From: Terrirhizobium terrae
Lineage (GTDB): Bacteria; Pseudomonadota; Alphaproteobacteria; Rhizobiales; Rhizobiaceae
NCBI RefSeq assembly: GCF_030323265.1
Contig: NZ_CP104992.1
Location: 2,393,501 to 2,457,500, forward strand
Direction: 5' to 3'
DNA length: 64,000 bases
Shown here: in pieces, positions 17,814 through 26,011 of the stretch
Position numbering within the stretch: the first letter of the stretch is position 1
Layout of the letters: each line of letters begins with the position of its first letter
Notes under the pieces: generated by a model
Seen by the model: only the letters and a program-made list of their open reading frames with translations
What the model was told of the DNA's origin: nothing
Database searches by the model: none
Position numbers and translations under genes: made by a program

Positions 17814-19046
17814 ATGCTAATCCCCAATTCCGAAGCCGATGCCGCCTATATCATCCGCAATGCCGCAGCCGACGGGAAACGCCTCGCAATCTGCGGCGGC
17901 AATACCCGTGGTCTCACCCGCCTGCCGGCAACGGCCGGCAATGTCGAGACGATCAGCGCCCGCAGCCTGTCCGGCATGGTCGATTACGATCCGGCCGAGA
18001 TGGTGATGACGGTGAAGGCGGGAACGCCGGTCGTGCAGGTCGAGGCCGCCTTGGCCGCGAACCGCCAGATGATGGCCTTCGAGCCGATGGACCATCGCTG
18101 CATCCTCGGGCCTCATGGAACACCGTCCGCCGAACCGACCATCGGCGGCGTCTTCGCCGCCAATGTCTCCGGCCCGCGCCGCCTCGTAGCGGGGGCGGCC
18201 CGTGACAGCCTGCTCGGCATCCGCTTCGTCAATGGCCGCGGCGAAATCATCCGCGCCGGCGGGCGGGTGATGAAGAATGTCACCGGCCTCGATCTGGTAA
18301 AACTGCTTGCCGGCTCGCAGGGCACGCTCGGCTTCCTTACCGAAGTCACCTTCCGCGTTCTCCCCGTGCCGCCGATGACCGACACGATCGTCATCTCCAG
18401 TCTCGACGACCAGACGGCAACCAAGGCCATGGCCGCCGCCATGGCGCTGCCGGTCGAAGTCTCCGCCGCCGCCCACCTGCCGGCCAGCGTCCGCTCCCGT
18501 TTTCTCGGCGGCGGATTGCCGGAAGGGCCGGGAGGCGGCGAAGCGACCGTCCTGCGGCTGGAGGGTCTTTCCGCCTCCGTCGAAGTCAGAGCGCAAAAAC
18601 TCTCCGCCGTCATGGAAGCCTTCGGCCCGGTCTCGCGACTTGGGGCCGATGAAAGCCGGGTCCTCTGGCGCGAGATCCGCGACGTTCACCCCTACGCCGA
18701 CGGCAGTGACCGCCCGCTGTGGCGCGTCTCCGTCGCGCCCTCCGCCGGTGCCCAACTCGTCGCAGCGCTTCGGCTCGAAGCTGGGGTCGACGCCTTCTAC
18801 GACTGGCAGGGCGGCCTCGTCTGGATGCGCATGGAGGCGGATGCCGAGGGCGGGCTCCTCCGCCGCCTCATCCGCGCCTTCGGCGGCGGCCACGCCACGT
18901 TGATCCGAGCATCGGATACGGTGCGCGCCGAAACCCCGACCTTCGAGCCGTTGCCGGACGCGGTCGCGGCGCTGTCAGCCAGGGTCAAGGAGAAGCTCGA
19001 TCCGGTGGGGATATTTGGTCCTGGAAAGATAGGGGAGACTCCCTGA
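17814..19046 (+). CDS. glcE: Glycolate oxidase FAD-binding subunit GlcE
   Basis: Second FAD-binding subunit of glycolate oxidase, 410 residues (E. coli 350). The FAD-binding PCMH region holds LAICGGNTRGL (about 22-32), the Asp-Tyr-Asp-Pro-Ala-Glu segment MVDYDPAEMVMTVKAGTPV, PTIGGVFAANVSGPRR (about 123-138) and the LAGSQGTLGFLTEVTFR stretch near 165-181. ATG 17814 (MLIPNSEAD) is chosen because it gives the normal family N-terminus and AAGGGA lies upstream; the frame is open further upstream only because of the repeat readthrough. The stop overlaps the glcF start (TGATG). Confidence 0.92.
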   Translation: MLIPNSEADAAYIIRNAAADGKRLAICGGNTRGLTRLPATAGNVETISARSLSGMVDYDPAEMVMTVKAGTPVVQVEAALAANRQMMAFEPMDHRCILGPHGTPSAEPTIGGVFAANVSGPRRLVAGAARDSLLGIRFVNGRGEIIRAGGRVMKNVTGLDLVKLLAGSQGTLGFLTEVTFRVLPVPPMTDTIVISSLDDQTATKAMAAAMALPVEVSAAAHLPASVRSRFLGGGLPEGPGGGEATVLRLEGLSASVEVRAQKLSAVMEAFGPVSRLGADESRVLWREIRDVHPYADGSDRPLWRVSVAPSAGAQLVAALRLEAGVDAFYDWQGGLVWMRMEADAEGGLLRRLIRAFGGGHATLIRASDTVRAETPTFEPLPDAVAALSARVKEKLDPVGIFGPGKIGETP

Positions 19047-20377
19047 TGCAAACCTCCTTCACCCCCGAACAGCTCGAAGACCCGCATGTCGCGGAATCCG
19101 AAAAGATCCTGCGGCGCTGCGTTCATTGCGGCTTCTGCACCGCCACCTGTCCCACCTATGTCACTTTGGGCAATGAGCTCGACAGTCCGCGCGGGCGCAT
19201 ATACCTGATCAAGGACATGCTGGAAAACGGCCGGGCGGCGGATGAGGAGGTGGTCACCCATATCGACCGCTGTCTCTCCTGCCTCTCATGCGTCACCACC
19301 TGTCCCTCGGGCGTCGACTACATGCATCTGGTCGACCATGCCCGCATCCATATCGAAAACACCTACCGGCGCCCGCTCGCCGACCGACTGGTTCGTGGCC
19401 TGCTCGCCGCCGTGCTGCCCTATCCGGCACGCTTCCGCACCGCTCTAACGCTCGCAAAATTCGGCCGCCCCTTCGCGCCGCTCATCAAGCGGGTCAAGGC
19501 GCTGAAACCGCTCGGCGCCATGCTGGAACTCGCACCGAAAAGGCTTGCCGATGCGAAGGCGCCCATGCATGGCCGGCAACCGGTCAAGGGGATCAGGCGC
19601 GGCCGGGTGGCGATCCTCTCCGGCTGTGCCCAGTCGGTGCTCGACCCCGGCATCAACGCCGCGACGATCCGGCTTCTCGCCCGCTTCGGCATCGAGGTCG
19701 CGGTGCCGGAGGGCGAAGGCTGTTGCGGCGCACTTGTCCACCACATGGGCAAGGAGCAGCCGGCGCTCGATTTCGCCCGCCGCAATGTCGATGTCTGGAC
19801 GAGGCAGATCGAGAAGGGCGGCCTCGACGCCATCATCATCACCGCGTCGGGCTGCGGCACGACGATCAAGGATTACGGCCACATGCTGCGCCTCGACCCC
19901 GCCTATGCGGAAAAGGCGGCGCGTGTCTCGGTGCTGGCGAAGGACATTACGGAATATCTGACGACACTCGAATTGCCCGCGCCATCTCTCTCCGGGAACG
20001 AGCCGAAGCGGCTGACGGTTGCCTATCATTCGGCCTGTTCCATGCAGCACGGCCAGAAGATCACCATGGCGCCGAAGCTGCTGCTGAAGGCTGCGGGCTT
20101 CACCGTCCGCGATCCGGCGGAAGGCCATCTCTGTTGCGGCTCGGCCGGAACCTACAACATCCTGCAGCCGGAGATTTCCGGACAGCTCAAGACCCGCAAG
20201 GTTAAGAATATCGAGGCGACGAAGCCCGACATCATCGCCACCGGCAATATCGGCTGCATGACCCAGATCGGCTCGGCAACGGCGATCCCGATCGTTCACA
20301 CGGTGGAGCTGTTGGACTGGGCTTATGGCGGGCCGAGGCCGGAGAAATTAGCGGCGATCAAGGAGCCTGTGAGGTAG
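19046..20377 (+). CDS. glcF: Glycolate oxidase iron-sulfur subunit GlcF
   Basis: Iron-sulfur subunit that passes electrons from GlcD/GlcE to the membrane quinone pool. 443 residues. Two 4Fe-4S motifs are near the N-terminus: CVHCGFCTATCP (about 25-36) and CLSCLSCVTTCP (about 76-87). Two CCG domains follow, with GCCGALVHHMGKE, the ACSMQHGQK region and LCCGSAGTYNI. The start ATG 19046 overlaps the glcE stop by one base, so GlcE and GlcF are translationally coupled. It completes the glcDEF operon; no glcB or permease gene is adjacent. Confidence 0.95.
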   Translation: MQTSFTPEQLEDPHVAESEKILRRCVHCGFCTATCPTYVTLGNELDSPRGRIYLIKDMLENGRAADEEVVTHIDRCLSCLSCVTTCPSGVDYMHLVDHARIHIENTYRRPLADRLVRGLLAAVLPYPARFRTALTLAKFGRPFAPLIKRVKALKPLGAMLELAPKRLADAKAPMHGRQPVKGIRRGRVAILSGCAQSVLDPGINAATIRLLARFGIEVAVPEGEGCCGALVHHMGKEQPALDFARRNVDVWTRQIEKGGLDAIIITASGCGTTIKDYGHMLRLDPAYAEKAARVSVLAKDITEYLTTLELPAPSLSGNEPKRLTVAYHSACSMQHGQKITMAPKLLLKAAGFTVRDPAEGHLCCGSAGTYNILQPEISGQLKTRKVKNIEATKPDIIATGNIGCMTQIGSATAIPIVHTVELLDWAYGGPRPEKLAAIKEPVR

Positions 20378-20420
20378 CCTGAGAGTTTAGCGTCAGTGGA
20401 TGGCGGAGCTAAAACCTCTC

Positions 20421-20513
20421 CGCCGTCATGCTCGGGCTTGTCCCGAGCATCTGCTGAGGCCGGCTATTGGGAGACGTGGTTAGATCCTAGGGACAAGCCC
20501 TAGGATGACGGCG
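20421..20513. repeat. Dispersed palindromic element, copy 2
   Basis: Same organisation as 11162-11252: CTCGGGCTTGTCCCGAG at the left and CTAGGGACAAGCCCTAG at the right. The right arm has compensating changes (CTAGG/CCTAG in place of CTCGG/CCGAG), so the hairpin is kept while the sequence differs. It lies between convergent glcF and the outer-membrane protein gene. Confidence 0.85.
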
Positions 20514-20527
20514 AAAGTATCGCCCCC

Positions 20528-21190
20528 TCAGAACCTGTAGGAAACACCAAAGTTGATGGCGTTGGTGATGATGTCCGTCTCCAGCGTCGCGCCCTTGTCG
20601 ATATCGACGTCGACGAAGGAATAGTTGCCCTTATATTCGGCGAATGCCGACCAGTTCTCGGTGAACTGATAGCGGACGCCGGCCTGGGCCTGGATGGTGG
20701 CACCGCCGACCTGGTAGTCGAAGGTGCGGCCGCTGGCGCGGGTCACTTCCACATGCGGCACATTGAGGCCGACGCCGGCGCCGAGATAGGGCGCCCATTT
20801 GCTGCCCTCGATATCGAACCGGTAGAGCGCGTTGAGCGTCACGAGATTGATGCCGTCGGTGAATTCGAAATGGTCGAAGCCGCTCTTGTCCAGCGTCTCG
20901 CCATCGGCATAGACCTTGGCATGGGTGAAATCGAGCGACACGCCCCAGTTGGCGAGCCGTCCCTCATCGAACCAGTAGGTGGCGCGCACGCCCCAATAGG
21001 GCGGGGTCTCGAAGGGCTTGGTGTCCCAGCCGGCGGTGAAGTCCGGCCCGTCGGAAATCGTCACGTCGCTATGGGGCGAAAACTGGTAGCCGCCATAGCC
21101 GGAGATTTCGAAATCGCCGGAAAAGGCGGGAGCGGAAAGAAGCGTCAGGAAAACTGCGGAAGAGCAAAATATTTGAGAAAATGTGCGCAT
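20528..21190 (-). CDS. Outer-membrane beta-barrel protein
   Basis: A 220-residue exported protein with a signal peptide of about 24 residues (MRTFSQIFCSSAVFLTLLSA, cleavage near AFSGD). The rest has alternating aromatic and polar residues expected for an eight-stranded barrel (EISGYGGYQFSPHSD, WGVRATYWFDEG, WAPYLGAGVGLN, QAQAGVRYQFTENWSAFAEY). The last residues, NFGVSYRF, end in Phe, as BAM substrates do. It resembles the OmpW/opacity-like small barrels of Rhizobiaceae. The function is unknown. The start ATG 21190 is the only reasonable one. Confidence 0.82.
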   Translation of the reverse strand: MRTFSQIFCSSAVFLTLLSAPAFSGDFEISGYGGYQFSPHSDVTISDGPDFTAGWDTKPFETPPYWGVRATYWFDEGRLANWGVSLDFTHAKVYADGETLDKSGFDHFEFTDGINLVTLNALYRFDIEGSKWAPYLGAGVGLNVPHVEVTRASGRTFDYQVGGATIQAQAGVRYQFTENWSAFAEYKGNYSFVDVDIDKGATLETDIITNAINFGVSYRF

Positions 21191-21331
21191 GAGCCGGCCC
21201 GATCGACTGTCGATGCACTCGCATAGCGCGGGCAGGTGACAGGCATGTAACCGGCCTGTGTCTTTCGGGCATCACCGCAGTGCCGGAAAGGAATGGGAGA
21301 GGCCGGCAGGGCCTCTCCGCAATGCATTGCA

Positions 21332-22015
21332 TCAGCCGCCGAAGATGGTGCGGAAGATATCGATGCCGCGATCCTGGAAGGCGACGTCGCCCGGCTTGGA
21401 GCCGGGGCCGATGACGACGACCTTGGAGCCGACCGGGGCGCGGGCATAGAGATGCTCGACATCCTTGTTCATCATGCGGATGCAGCCCGAGGACAGGTTG
21501 AGGCCGATCGACCATGGCTGGTTGGTGCCATGGATGCGGAAGATCGTGTCGCGGCCGCCCTTGTAGAGATACATGGCGCGGGCGCCGAGCGGATTTTCCG
21601 GGCCGCCCTGCATCACGACCGGCAGCTTGATGCCGCGGCGTGCCTCGCGGGCGCGCATTTCCGCCGGCGGCGTCCAGGTCGGCCATTCCGCCTTGCGGCC
21701 GATCGAGACGACGCCGGACCAGCCGAAACCTTCGCGGCCGACGCCGATGCCGTAGCGGGTCGCGCGATTCTTGCCTTCGACATAGTAGAGGAACTTGTTG
21801 TTGGTATCGACGATGATCGTGCCGGGCGCCTCGTCGGTGCGGAAGCGCACGCTACGGCGCTGGAACTTGCCCGGCACTTCCTTGTTGCGAACCTTCGGCG
21901 CGACGTCGCTCGCCGTCGTCTGCGACTGGGCGCTTGCGGTCTCGACCGGGAGAGCGGTGCCAACCACCGCAAACATCATGGCGGTGGCCGCCATCAGCAA
22001 CTTACGCGAATTCAT
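21332..22015 (-). CDS. L,D-transpeptidase (YkuD/ErfK type)
   Basis: Periplasmic YkuD-domain enzyme, 227 residues, with a signal peptide (MNSRKLLMAATAMMFAVVG). Such enzymes form 3-3 peptidoglycan cross-links or attach outer-membrane proteins to the wall. The YkuD domain spans about 70-215: GTIIVDTNNKFLYYV at the start, the Tyr/Gly region ENPLGARAMYL, and the active site RIHGTNQPWSIG followed by SSGCIRMMN with the catalytic Cys. It lies downstream of a second, longer YkuD gene on the same strand with a hairpin between them. Confidence 0.9.
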   Translation of the reverse strand: MNSRKLLMAATAMMFAVVGTALPVETASAQSQTTASDVAPKVRNKEVPGKFQRRSVRFRTDEAPGTIIVDTNNKFLYYVEGKNRATRYGIGVGREGFGWSGVVSIGRKAEWPTWTPPAEMRAREARRGIKLPVVMQGGPENPLGARAMYLYKGGRDTIFRIHGTNQPWSIGLNLSSGCIRMMNKDVEHLYARAPVGSKVVVIGPGSKPGDVAFQDRGIDIFRTIFGG

Positions 22016-22124
22016 CCTTACCCCACTTGCAAAGTTTCATAAAAAACCCGCCCAAAATGTCGCGGCTTTTCCAAGGCGGCAAGATAAGGAAAGACGAATG
22101 TGATTGCCCGACAGGTAAGAAAGC

Positions 22125-22147
22125 GGCCTGATCGTGTCGATCAGGCC
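22125..22147 (-). terminator. Likely terminator hairpin after the longer L,D-transpeptidase gene
   Basis: A perfect 10-bp stem GGCCTGATCG/CGATCAGGCC with a 3-nt loop. In minus-strand reading it is followed by GCTTTCTT, a weak T tract, so termination may be partial. Confidence 0.6.
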
Positions 22148-22170
22148 ACATATTCTGTCTGAGCCGAAGG

Positions 22171-23016
22171 TTACATCACTATGACCTTGGTGCCGACATC
22201 AACGCGACCGTAAAGGTCGGTCACGTCCTCGTTGCGCATGCGGATGCAGCCGGAGGAGACGGCGCTGCCAATCGTCCAGGGCGCATTGGTGCCGTGAATG
22301 CGGTAGAGCGTCGAGCCGAGATACATGGCGCGGGCGCCGAGCGGGTTTTCCGGGCCGCCGTCCATGCGGGCGGGCAGGTAGTGGCCCTTGGCCGCCTCAC
22401 GGGCGATCATTTCCTTCGGCGGAACCCAGCTCGGCCACTCGGCCTTGCGGGTCACGCGGTGCTCGCCGGCCCATTCGAAGCCCGGCTTGCCGACGCCGAC
22501 GCCGTAACGCATCGCCTGGCCGCCATCCTGAACGAGATAGAGGAAGCGGTTATTGGTATCGATGACGATCGTGCCCGGTTTTTCCGCCGTGTCATAGGCA
22601 ACGGTCTGCGGCAGGAACTGCGGCTCGAGCTGGCTACGAACGGCCCGGTTGGGGCGCACCGCCGCCTGCTGGACATTGGAACTGTTGCCGAAGATACCGC
22701 GGCGGACGACCGGGCGGGCCGGCTGGTCCGCCTGCCGGACGCCGGAGCGGGCAACGCCCGGACGGGAAGGCGCCGCCGGGAAATAGTTGCGCTGGCCGGT
22801 GACGACCTGCGGCTTCATCTGTCGCGGCTGCTGCTGGTAGGTGCGGCGCTCACGGGATGCAGCCGATCGAGGCTGGGCGCCAAGCTGGGTGAGCCACGGG
22901 GCGGTCAGATCCGGGCTCACCATGACCGGCGGCCGTTCGCGATAGCGGTCGTTCGCCAGTGCGGAGGTAGAAAACAGCGCGGCCAGGCCCAGCGCCAGGA
23001 GAAGTTTCGCCTTCAT
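22171..23016 (-). CDS. L,D-transpeptidase (YkuD/ErfK type) with Arg/Pro/Gln-rich linker
   Basis: Second YkuD enzyme, 281 residues. A signal peptide (MKAKLLLALGLAALFSTSALA) is followed by about 100 residues of Arg-, Pro- and Gln-rich linker (RERRTYQQQPRQMKPQ, then RPGVARSGVRQADQP), which the neighbouring paralogue lacks. The catalytic domain has GTIVIDTNNRFLYLVQ, ENPLGARAMYLG and RIHGTNAPWTIG then SSGCIRMRN. ATG 23016 is chosen for the signal peptide; an in-frame upstream Met at 23040 would add residues before it. The basic linker may hold the enzyme to the wall or the inner face of the outer membrane. Confidence 0.9.
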   Translation of the reverse strand: MKAKLLLALGLAALFSTSALANDRYRERPPVMVSPDLTAPWLTQLGAQPRSAASRERRTYQQQPRQMKPQVVTGQRNYFPAAPSRPGVARSGVRQADQPARPVVRRGIFGNSSNVQQAAVRPNRAVRSQLEPQFLPQTVAYDTAEKPGTIVIDTNNRFLYLVQDGGQAMRYGVGVGKPGFEWAGEHRVTRKAEWPSWVPPKEMIAREAAKGHYLPARMDGGPENPLGARAMYLGSTLYRIHGTNAPWTIGSAVSSGCIRMRNEDVTDLYGRVDVGTKVIVM

Positions 23017-23246
23017 GTCGGATCCACTCGTTACAATCACCGAAGGGCTTTCAAAGAGCTAGCCCGTTGAGACGGATGGTGAATGCAAGCTCAAAGCGAA
23101 TGGTAAACGGGTGGCGGCTTTCGCTTCCCGAATCCGATATAGCTTTCGGCAGGGTTACCTGCCGGTTTGGAAATATGGTTGCTTGATACTAAACCGTGTG
23201 CCGCTGCTGTTAATGATTGGGAATACGAATGGTTTGGGAGAAGGAA

Positions 23247-23870
23247 ATGGCCGGCATCATCGTGGGCGAGGATGGCAAGGGGCGCTGCTTCTGGCATGGC
23301 GGACTGGAGGATTACCGCCGCTACCACGACGAGGAATGGGGCCGGCCGGTCACCGACGATTTCCGCCTGTTCGAAAAAATCTGCCTGGAAGGTTTCCAGT
23401 CCGGTCTTTCCTGGCTGACCATCCTCCGGAAGCGCGAGAATTTCCGCGCGGCGTTTGCCGGTTTCGATTTCAACAGGGTCGCTGAATTCGGTGACGACGA
23501 TATCGAGCGGCTGGTTGCCGACGCCGGCATCATCCGCCATCGCGGCAAGATCGTCTCGACCATCAACAATGCCCGCCGCGCAATCGAGATGAAGGCCGAG
23601 TTCGGTTCGCTCGCCAAATTCTTCTGGAGTTTCGAGCCCGACCCGGACATGCGGCCTGCGGTGATGGATCTCGATACGCTGCGCGCCAACCCGACGACGC
23701 CGGTTTCGGTGACGCTGTCAAAGACCCTGAAGAAACGCGGCTGGAGCTTCGTCGGCCCGACCACCGTCTATGCCTTCATGCAGGCGATGGGCATGGTCAA
23801 CGACCACCTGGACGGCTGCTTCTGCCAGCGCGAAGTCGACGAGGCACGGCTGAAATTCAAGCGGCCATGA
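23247..23870 (+). CDS. tag: DNA-3-methyladenine glycosylase I
   Basis: Base-excision repair glycosylase that removes 3-methyladenine. 207 residues. The family signature CFWHGGLEDYRRYHDEEWG starts at about residue 14, followed by LFEKICLEGFQSGLSWLTIL and the late zinc-ligand region (DHLDGCFCQR). Tag coordinates zinc with an N-terminal Cys and His and a C-terminal His and Cys; C14, H17 and the C-terminal Cys residues are visible. ATG 23247 is chosen with GGAGAAGG upstream; an ATG at 23229 is also in frame. Confidence 0.95.
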   Translation: MAGIIVGEDGKGRCFWHGGLEDYRRYHDEEWGRPVTDDFRLFEKICLEGFQSGLSWLTILRKRENFRAAFAGFDFNRVAEFGDDDIERLVADAGIIRHRGKIVSTINNARRAIEMKAEFGSLAKFFWSFEPDPDMRPAVMDLDTLRANPTTPVSVTLSKTLKKRGWSFVGPTTVYAFMQAMGMVNDHLDGCFCQREVDEARLKFKRP

Positions 23871-23884
23871 TCCGACAAAGCGGG

Positions 23885-23931
23885 GGCATGATGCCGAAAA
23901 GTGTGAAGCGGCTTTCGGACAACGTCATGCC
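23885..23931. repeat. Short rhizobial inverted repeat between tag and the HAD gene
   Basis: GGCATGATGCCGAAAAGTG at the left and CTTTCGGACAACGTCATGCC at the right form an imperfect hairpin. This sequence type recurs in Rhizobiaceae intergenic regions. Its right end overlaps the last codons of the convergent HAD gene. Confidence 0.7.
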
Positions 23932-24635
23932 TGAGAAGAAATGATCTTTTCGATAACGGCGGCAAGCTCGCCCAGATGTTCGATCTGGCGGAAGCGCGGC
24001 GCATCCTCCGGCGCGTCGACATGCTCCAGAACCCAGGTCAGCGCATGGGGAATGAAGACGCCATAGGCGCCGGCGGCAATCGCCGGCACGATGTCGGATT
24101 TCAGCGAATTGCCGACCATCATCGCCCTTTCCGGTCCGTCGGCCAGCTTGTGGAAGATCCGGCGATAGGTCGTGGCGCTCTTGTCGGAGACGATCTCCAC
24201 GGCGTCGAAATAATCACCCAGCCCTGATTGCGCCAGCTTGCGCTCCTGATCGAACAGGTCGCCCTTGGTGATCAGCACCAGCAGATAATGCCCGTTCAAC
24301 GCCTGCAACGTCTCTTCCACATGGGGCATGCATTCGACCGGATGGCGCAAGAGGTCGCGCCCGATATTGAGGATCTTGGCGATCGTCTCGGCCGGCACCT
24401 GACAGTCGGTCACCTCGAGCGCCGTCTCGATCATCGACAGCGTGAAGCCCTTGATGCCGAAACCGTATTGGGAAAGGTTGCGCTTCTCGGCCTCCAGCAG
24501 CCGCGCGGAAATATCGGCGCCCTCGGCATAATCGCCGAGCAGGGCCTGAAAATGCTCTTCCGTCAGCCGGTAATATTGTTCGTTCTGCCAAAGCGTATCG
24601 TCGGCATCGAAGCCGATGGCGGTAATCGGGCGCAT
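23925..24635 (-). CDS. HAD-family hydrolase (haloacid-dehalogenase-like phosphatase)
   Basis: A 236-residue cytoplasmic phosphatase of the HAD superfamily. Motif I is IGFDADDTLW (about residues 6-15), with the nucleophile and general-acid Asp pair; motif II is VLITKGD; motif III uses SDKSATTYRRIF; motif IV is MVGNSLKSDIVPA. The cap is inserted between motifs I and II. The substrate is unknown. ATG 24635 (MRPITAIG) is preferred over a Met at 24659. The last codons and stop lie in a repeat element. Confidence 0.85.
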   Translation of the reverse strand: MRPITAIGFDADDTLWQNEQYYRLTEEHFQALLGDYAEGADISARLLEAEKRNLSQYGFGIKGFTLSMIETALEVTDCQVPAETIAKILNIGRDLLRHPVECMPHVEETLQALNGHYLLVLITKGDLFDQERKLAQSGLGDYFDAVEIVSDKSATTYRRIFHKLADGPERAMMVGNSLKSDIVPAIAAGAYGVFIPHALTWVLEHVDAPEDAPRFRQIEHLGELAAVIEKIISSQA

Positions 24636-24747
24636 GATCTCTGCCTCCGCCGATATCATATGGGCAAGAGGATGGCGCCGGGCAAGCGGGAAAGCTTGGG
24701 GCGCTCCTAAGGTTCGTCAGCGGGAATGACCGCGGGGCGTCTGGTTT

Positions 24748-24874
24748 ATCTCCCCCTTGTGGGGGAGATGCCCGGCAGGGCAGAGGGGGGGTCCACACAC
24801 TCCTCGCCAGTTGAGTTCGCAGCACCACCCCCTCTGTCATCTCCGATGACATCTCCCCCACAAGGGGGAGATTA
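24748..24874. repeat. RIME-like intergenic palindromic element, copy 2 (arms in reverse order)
   Basis: Left arm ATCTCCCCCTTGTGGGGGAG then ATGCCCGGCAGGGCAGAGGGGG; right arm at about 24825-24873 reads CCCCCTCTGTCATCTCCGAT then GACATCTCCCCCACAAGGGG. The same half-elements occur as in copies 1 and 3 but in the opposite order, so the AT-CTCCCCC ends face outwards. It fills most of the gap between the HAD and DUF305 genes. Confidence 0.82.
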
Positions 24875-24895
24875 CCGGGAGCCAGCCGCGCCCCC

Positions 24896-25270
24896 TTACT
24901 CCCCTTTCGCCTTCAGCCAGGCCTGCATCTCGGCGATTTCCTTCTCCTGCGCCTTGATGATCTCTTCCGCCAGCTTGCGCTGGGCCGGGTCCTTGCCGTG
25001 TTCCAGCTCGACCCTGGCCATGTCGATCGCGCCCTGGTGATGGGCGATCATGCCACGAGCAAAGTCGACATCGGCATCGCCGCTGAAGTCGATCGCCATG
25101 CCTTCATGCATCTTCGTATTGGCGGCCTTGAACGCCTTGGTCGAGGCGCTGTCACCGCTCGAATCCATCTGCATCTTCGAATGGTCATGGCCTTTCATCT
25201 CCTGGGCGGAAGTAAAGGATGGGACAGCAAGCAGCGCAATCACGGCTGCGGTAATAATGGTCCTGGACAT
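24896..25270 (-). CDS. DUF305 periplasmic protein (CopM-like)
   Basis: A 124-residue exported protein with a signal peptide (MSRTIITAAVIALLAVPSFTSA). The DUF305 core is ARGMIAHHQGAIDMA (about residues 72-86), with paired His and Met residues that bind copper in CopM-like members. The mature N-terminus (EMKGHDHSKMQM) is also rich in His and Met. Members of this family are periplasmic metal-binding proteins; a copper role is inferred from residue content and from the His/Cys-rich gene just upstream. Confidence 0.85.
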   Translation of the reverse strand: MSRTIITAAVIALLAVPSFTSAQEMKGHDHSKMQMDSSGDSASTKAFKAANTKMHEGMAIDFSGDADVDFARGMIAHHQGAIDMARVELEHGKDPAQRKLAEEIIKAQEKEIAEMQAWLKAKGE

Positions 25271-25321
25271 GGGATACCTCCTCGTCCTGATGAGTGATCT
25301 TTCGATGTTCGTATCGGTCGA

Positions 25322-25732
25322 TCAGGCGCGGGGCGGAGGGATCGGCGGACGGATGGCGGCGATCACGAGCGACGGCGCGTCCTGCGGCTCCGGTGTCGGA
25401 TGGACGAAGCGGCCCGTATCGGCAAAGGCGATATCCGGTAGGAGCACCAGACAGGCGGCACAGAACGGCGCCGCGCATCCCTTGCCACTGCCATGCGGAC
25501 AGGGTTTGGACGTATCATTGTGGGCATGGCTAATGTGATCGGCCTGCGTCTGATCTGCATCAGGCTGCCCGGCCCCGCTGCCCAGGTCGTGATGCTGACC
25601 GTGGTCATGCGTTGTTTCTGCTATCGGCTGCGACGCCACCTTCATGGTCGCCATTCCCGGCATCGCCACGGCAGGCATGGCCCCGTAGAGGAGCCAGGCG
25701 GCAAACATCATCATGGCGGCGAGGCGTTTCAT
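25322..25732 (-). CDS. Exported His/Cys-rich protein, putative metal-related
   Basis: A 136-residue protein with a signal peptide (MKRLAAMMMFAAWLLYGAMP, cleavage near AVAM). The mature part has two clusters of likely metal ligands: THDHGQHHD with later HISHAH (about 38-68), and KPCPHGSGKGCAAPFCAAC (about 73-91). The C-terminus is Pro-rich. It resembles small periplasmic proteins that travel with copper genes in rhizobia but no named family was recognised with confidence. ATG 25732 is chosen for the signal peptide. It lies 51 bp upstream of the DUF305 gene on the same strand, a probable operon. Confidence 0.65.
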   Translation of the reverse strand: MKRLAAMMMFAAWLLYGAMPAVAMPGMATMKVASQPIAETTHDHGQHHDLGSGAGQPDADQTQADHISHAHNDTSKPCPHGSGKGCAAPFCAACLVLLPDIAFADTGRFVHPTPEPQDAPSLVIAAIRPPIPPPRA

Positions 25733-25825
25733 ACGGCGGAAAATATGCGTTGAGTAGGCGAAATCAACGGGGCGTCGGTTCACGTAACGCTGATCGGTGA
25801 GAGTGACTGCAGCGGCGAGGCGATT

Positions 25826-25951
25826 ATCTTCTCCCCAGCGGGGAGAAGTGCCGGAGCGCCAGCGAGGCGATGAGGGGGCTCCACGGTAGCGCGTTCATCG
25901 TGAGCTCCCCTCATCAGACCCTTCGGGCCACCTTCTCCCCCTGGGGAGAAG
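25826..25951. repeat. Second palindromic repeat family (CTTCTCCCC type)
   Basis: CTTCTCCCCAGCGGGGAGAAG at the left and CTTCTCCCCCTGGGGAGAAG at the right flank GCGATGAGGGGGCTCCAC and TGAGCTCCCCTCATC, which pair with each other. The whole element can fold into a long stem with terminal hairpins. It is a different family from the RIME-like copies. Confidence 0.8.
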
Positions 25952-26011
25952 AAAACTGGAGCCAGCCGCTTTGTCCCAACCCGTCAGGTTGGATCAGTTG
26001 ACGGAAAATAC

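Noticed and set aside
16062..19046. A single 994-residue FAD protein
   Set aside because: It needs translation through an intergenic repeat and a TTG start; two one-base repairs give normal GlcD and GlcE.
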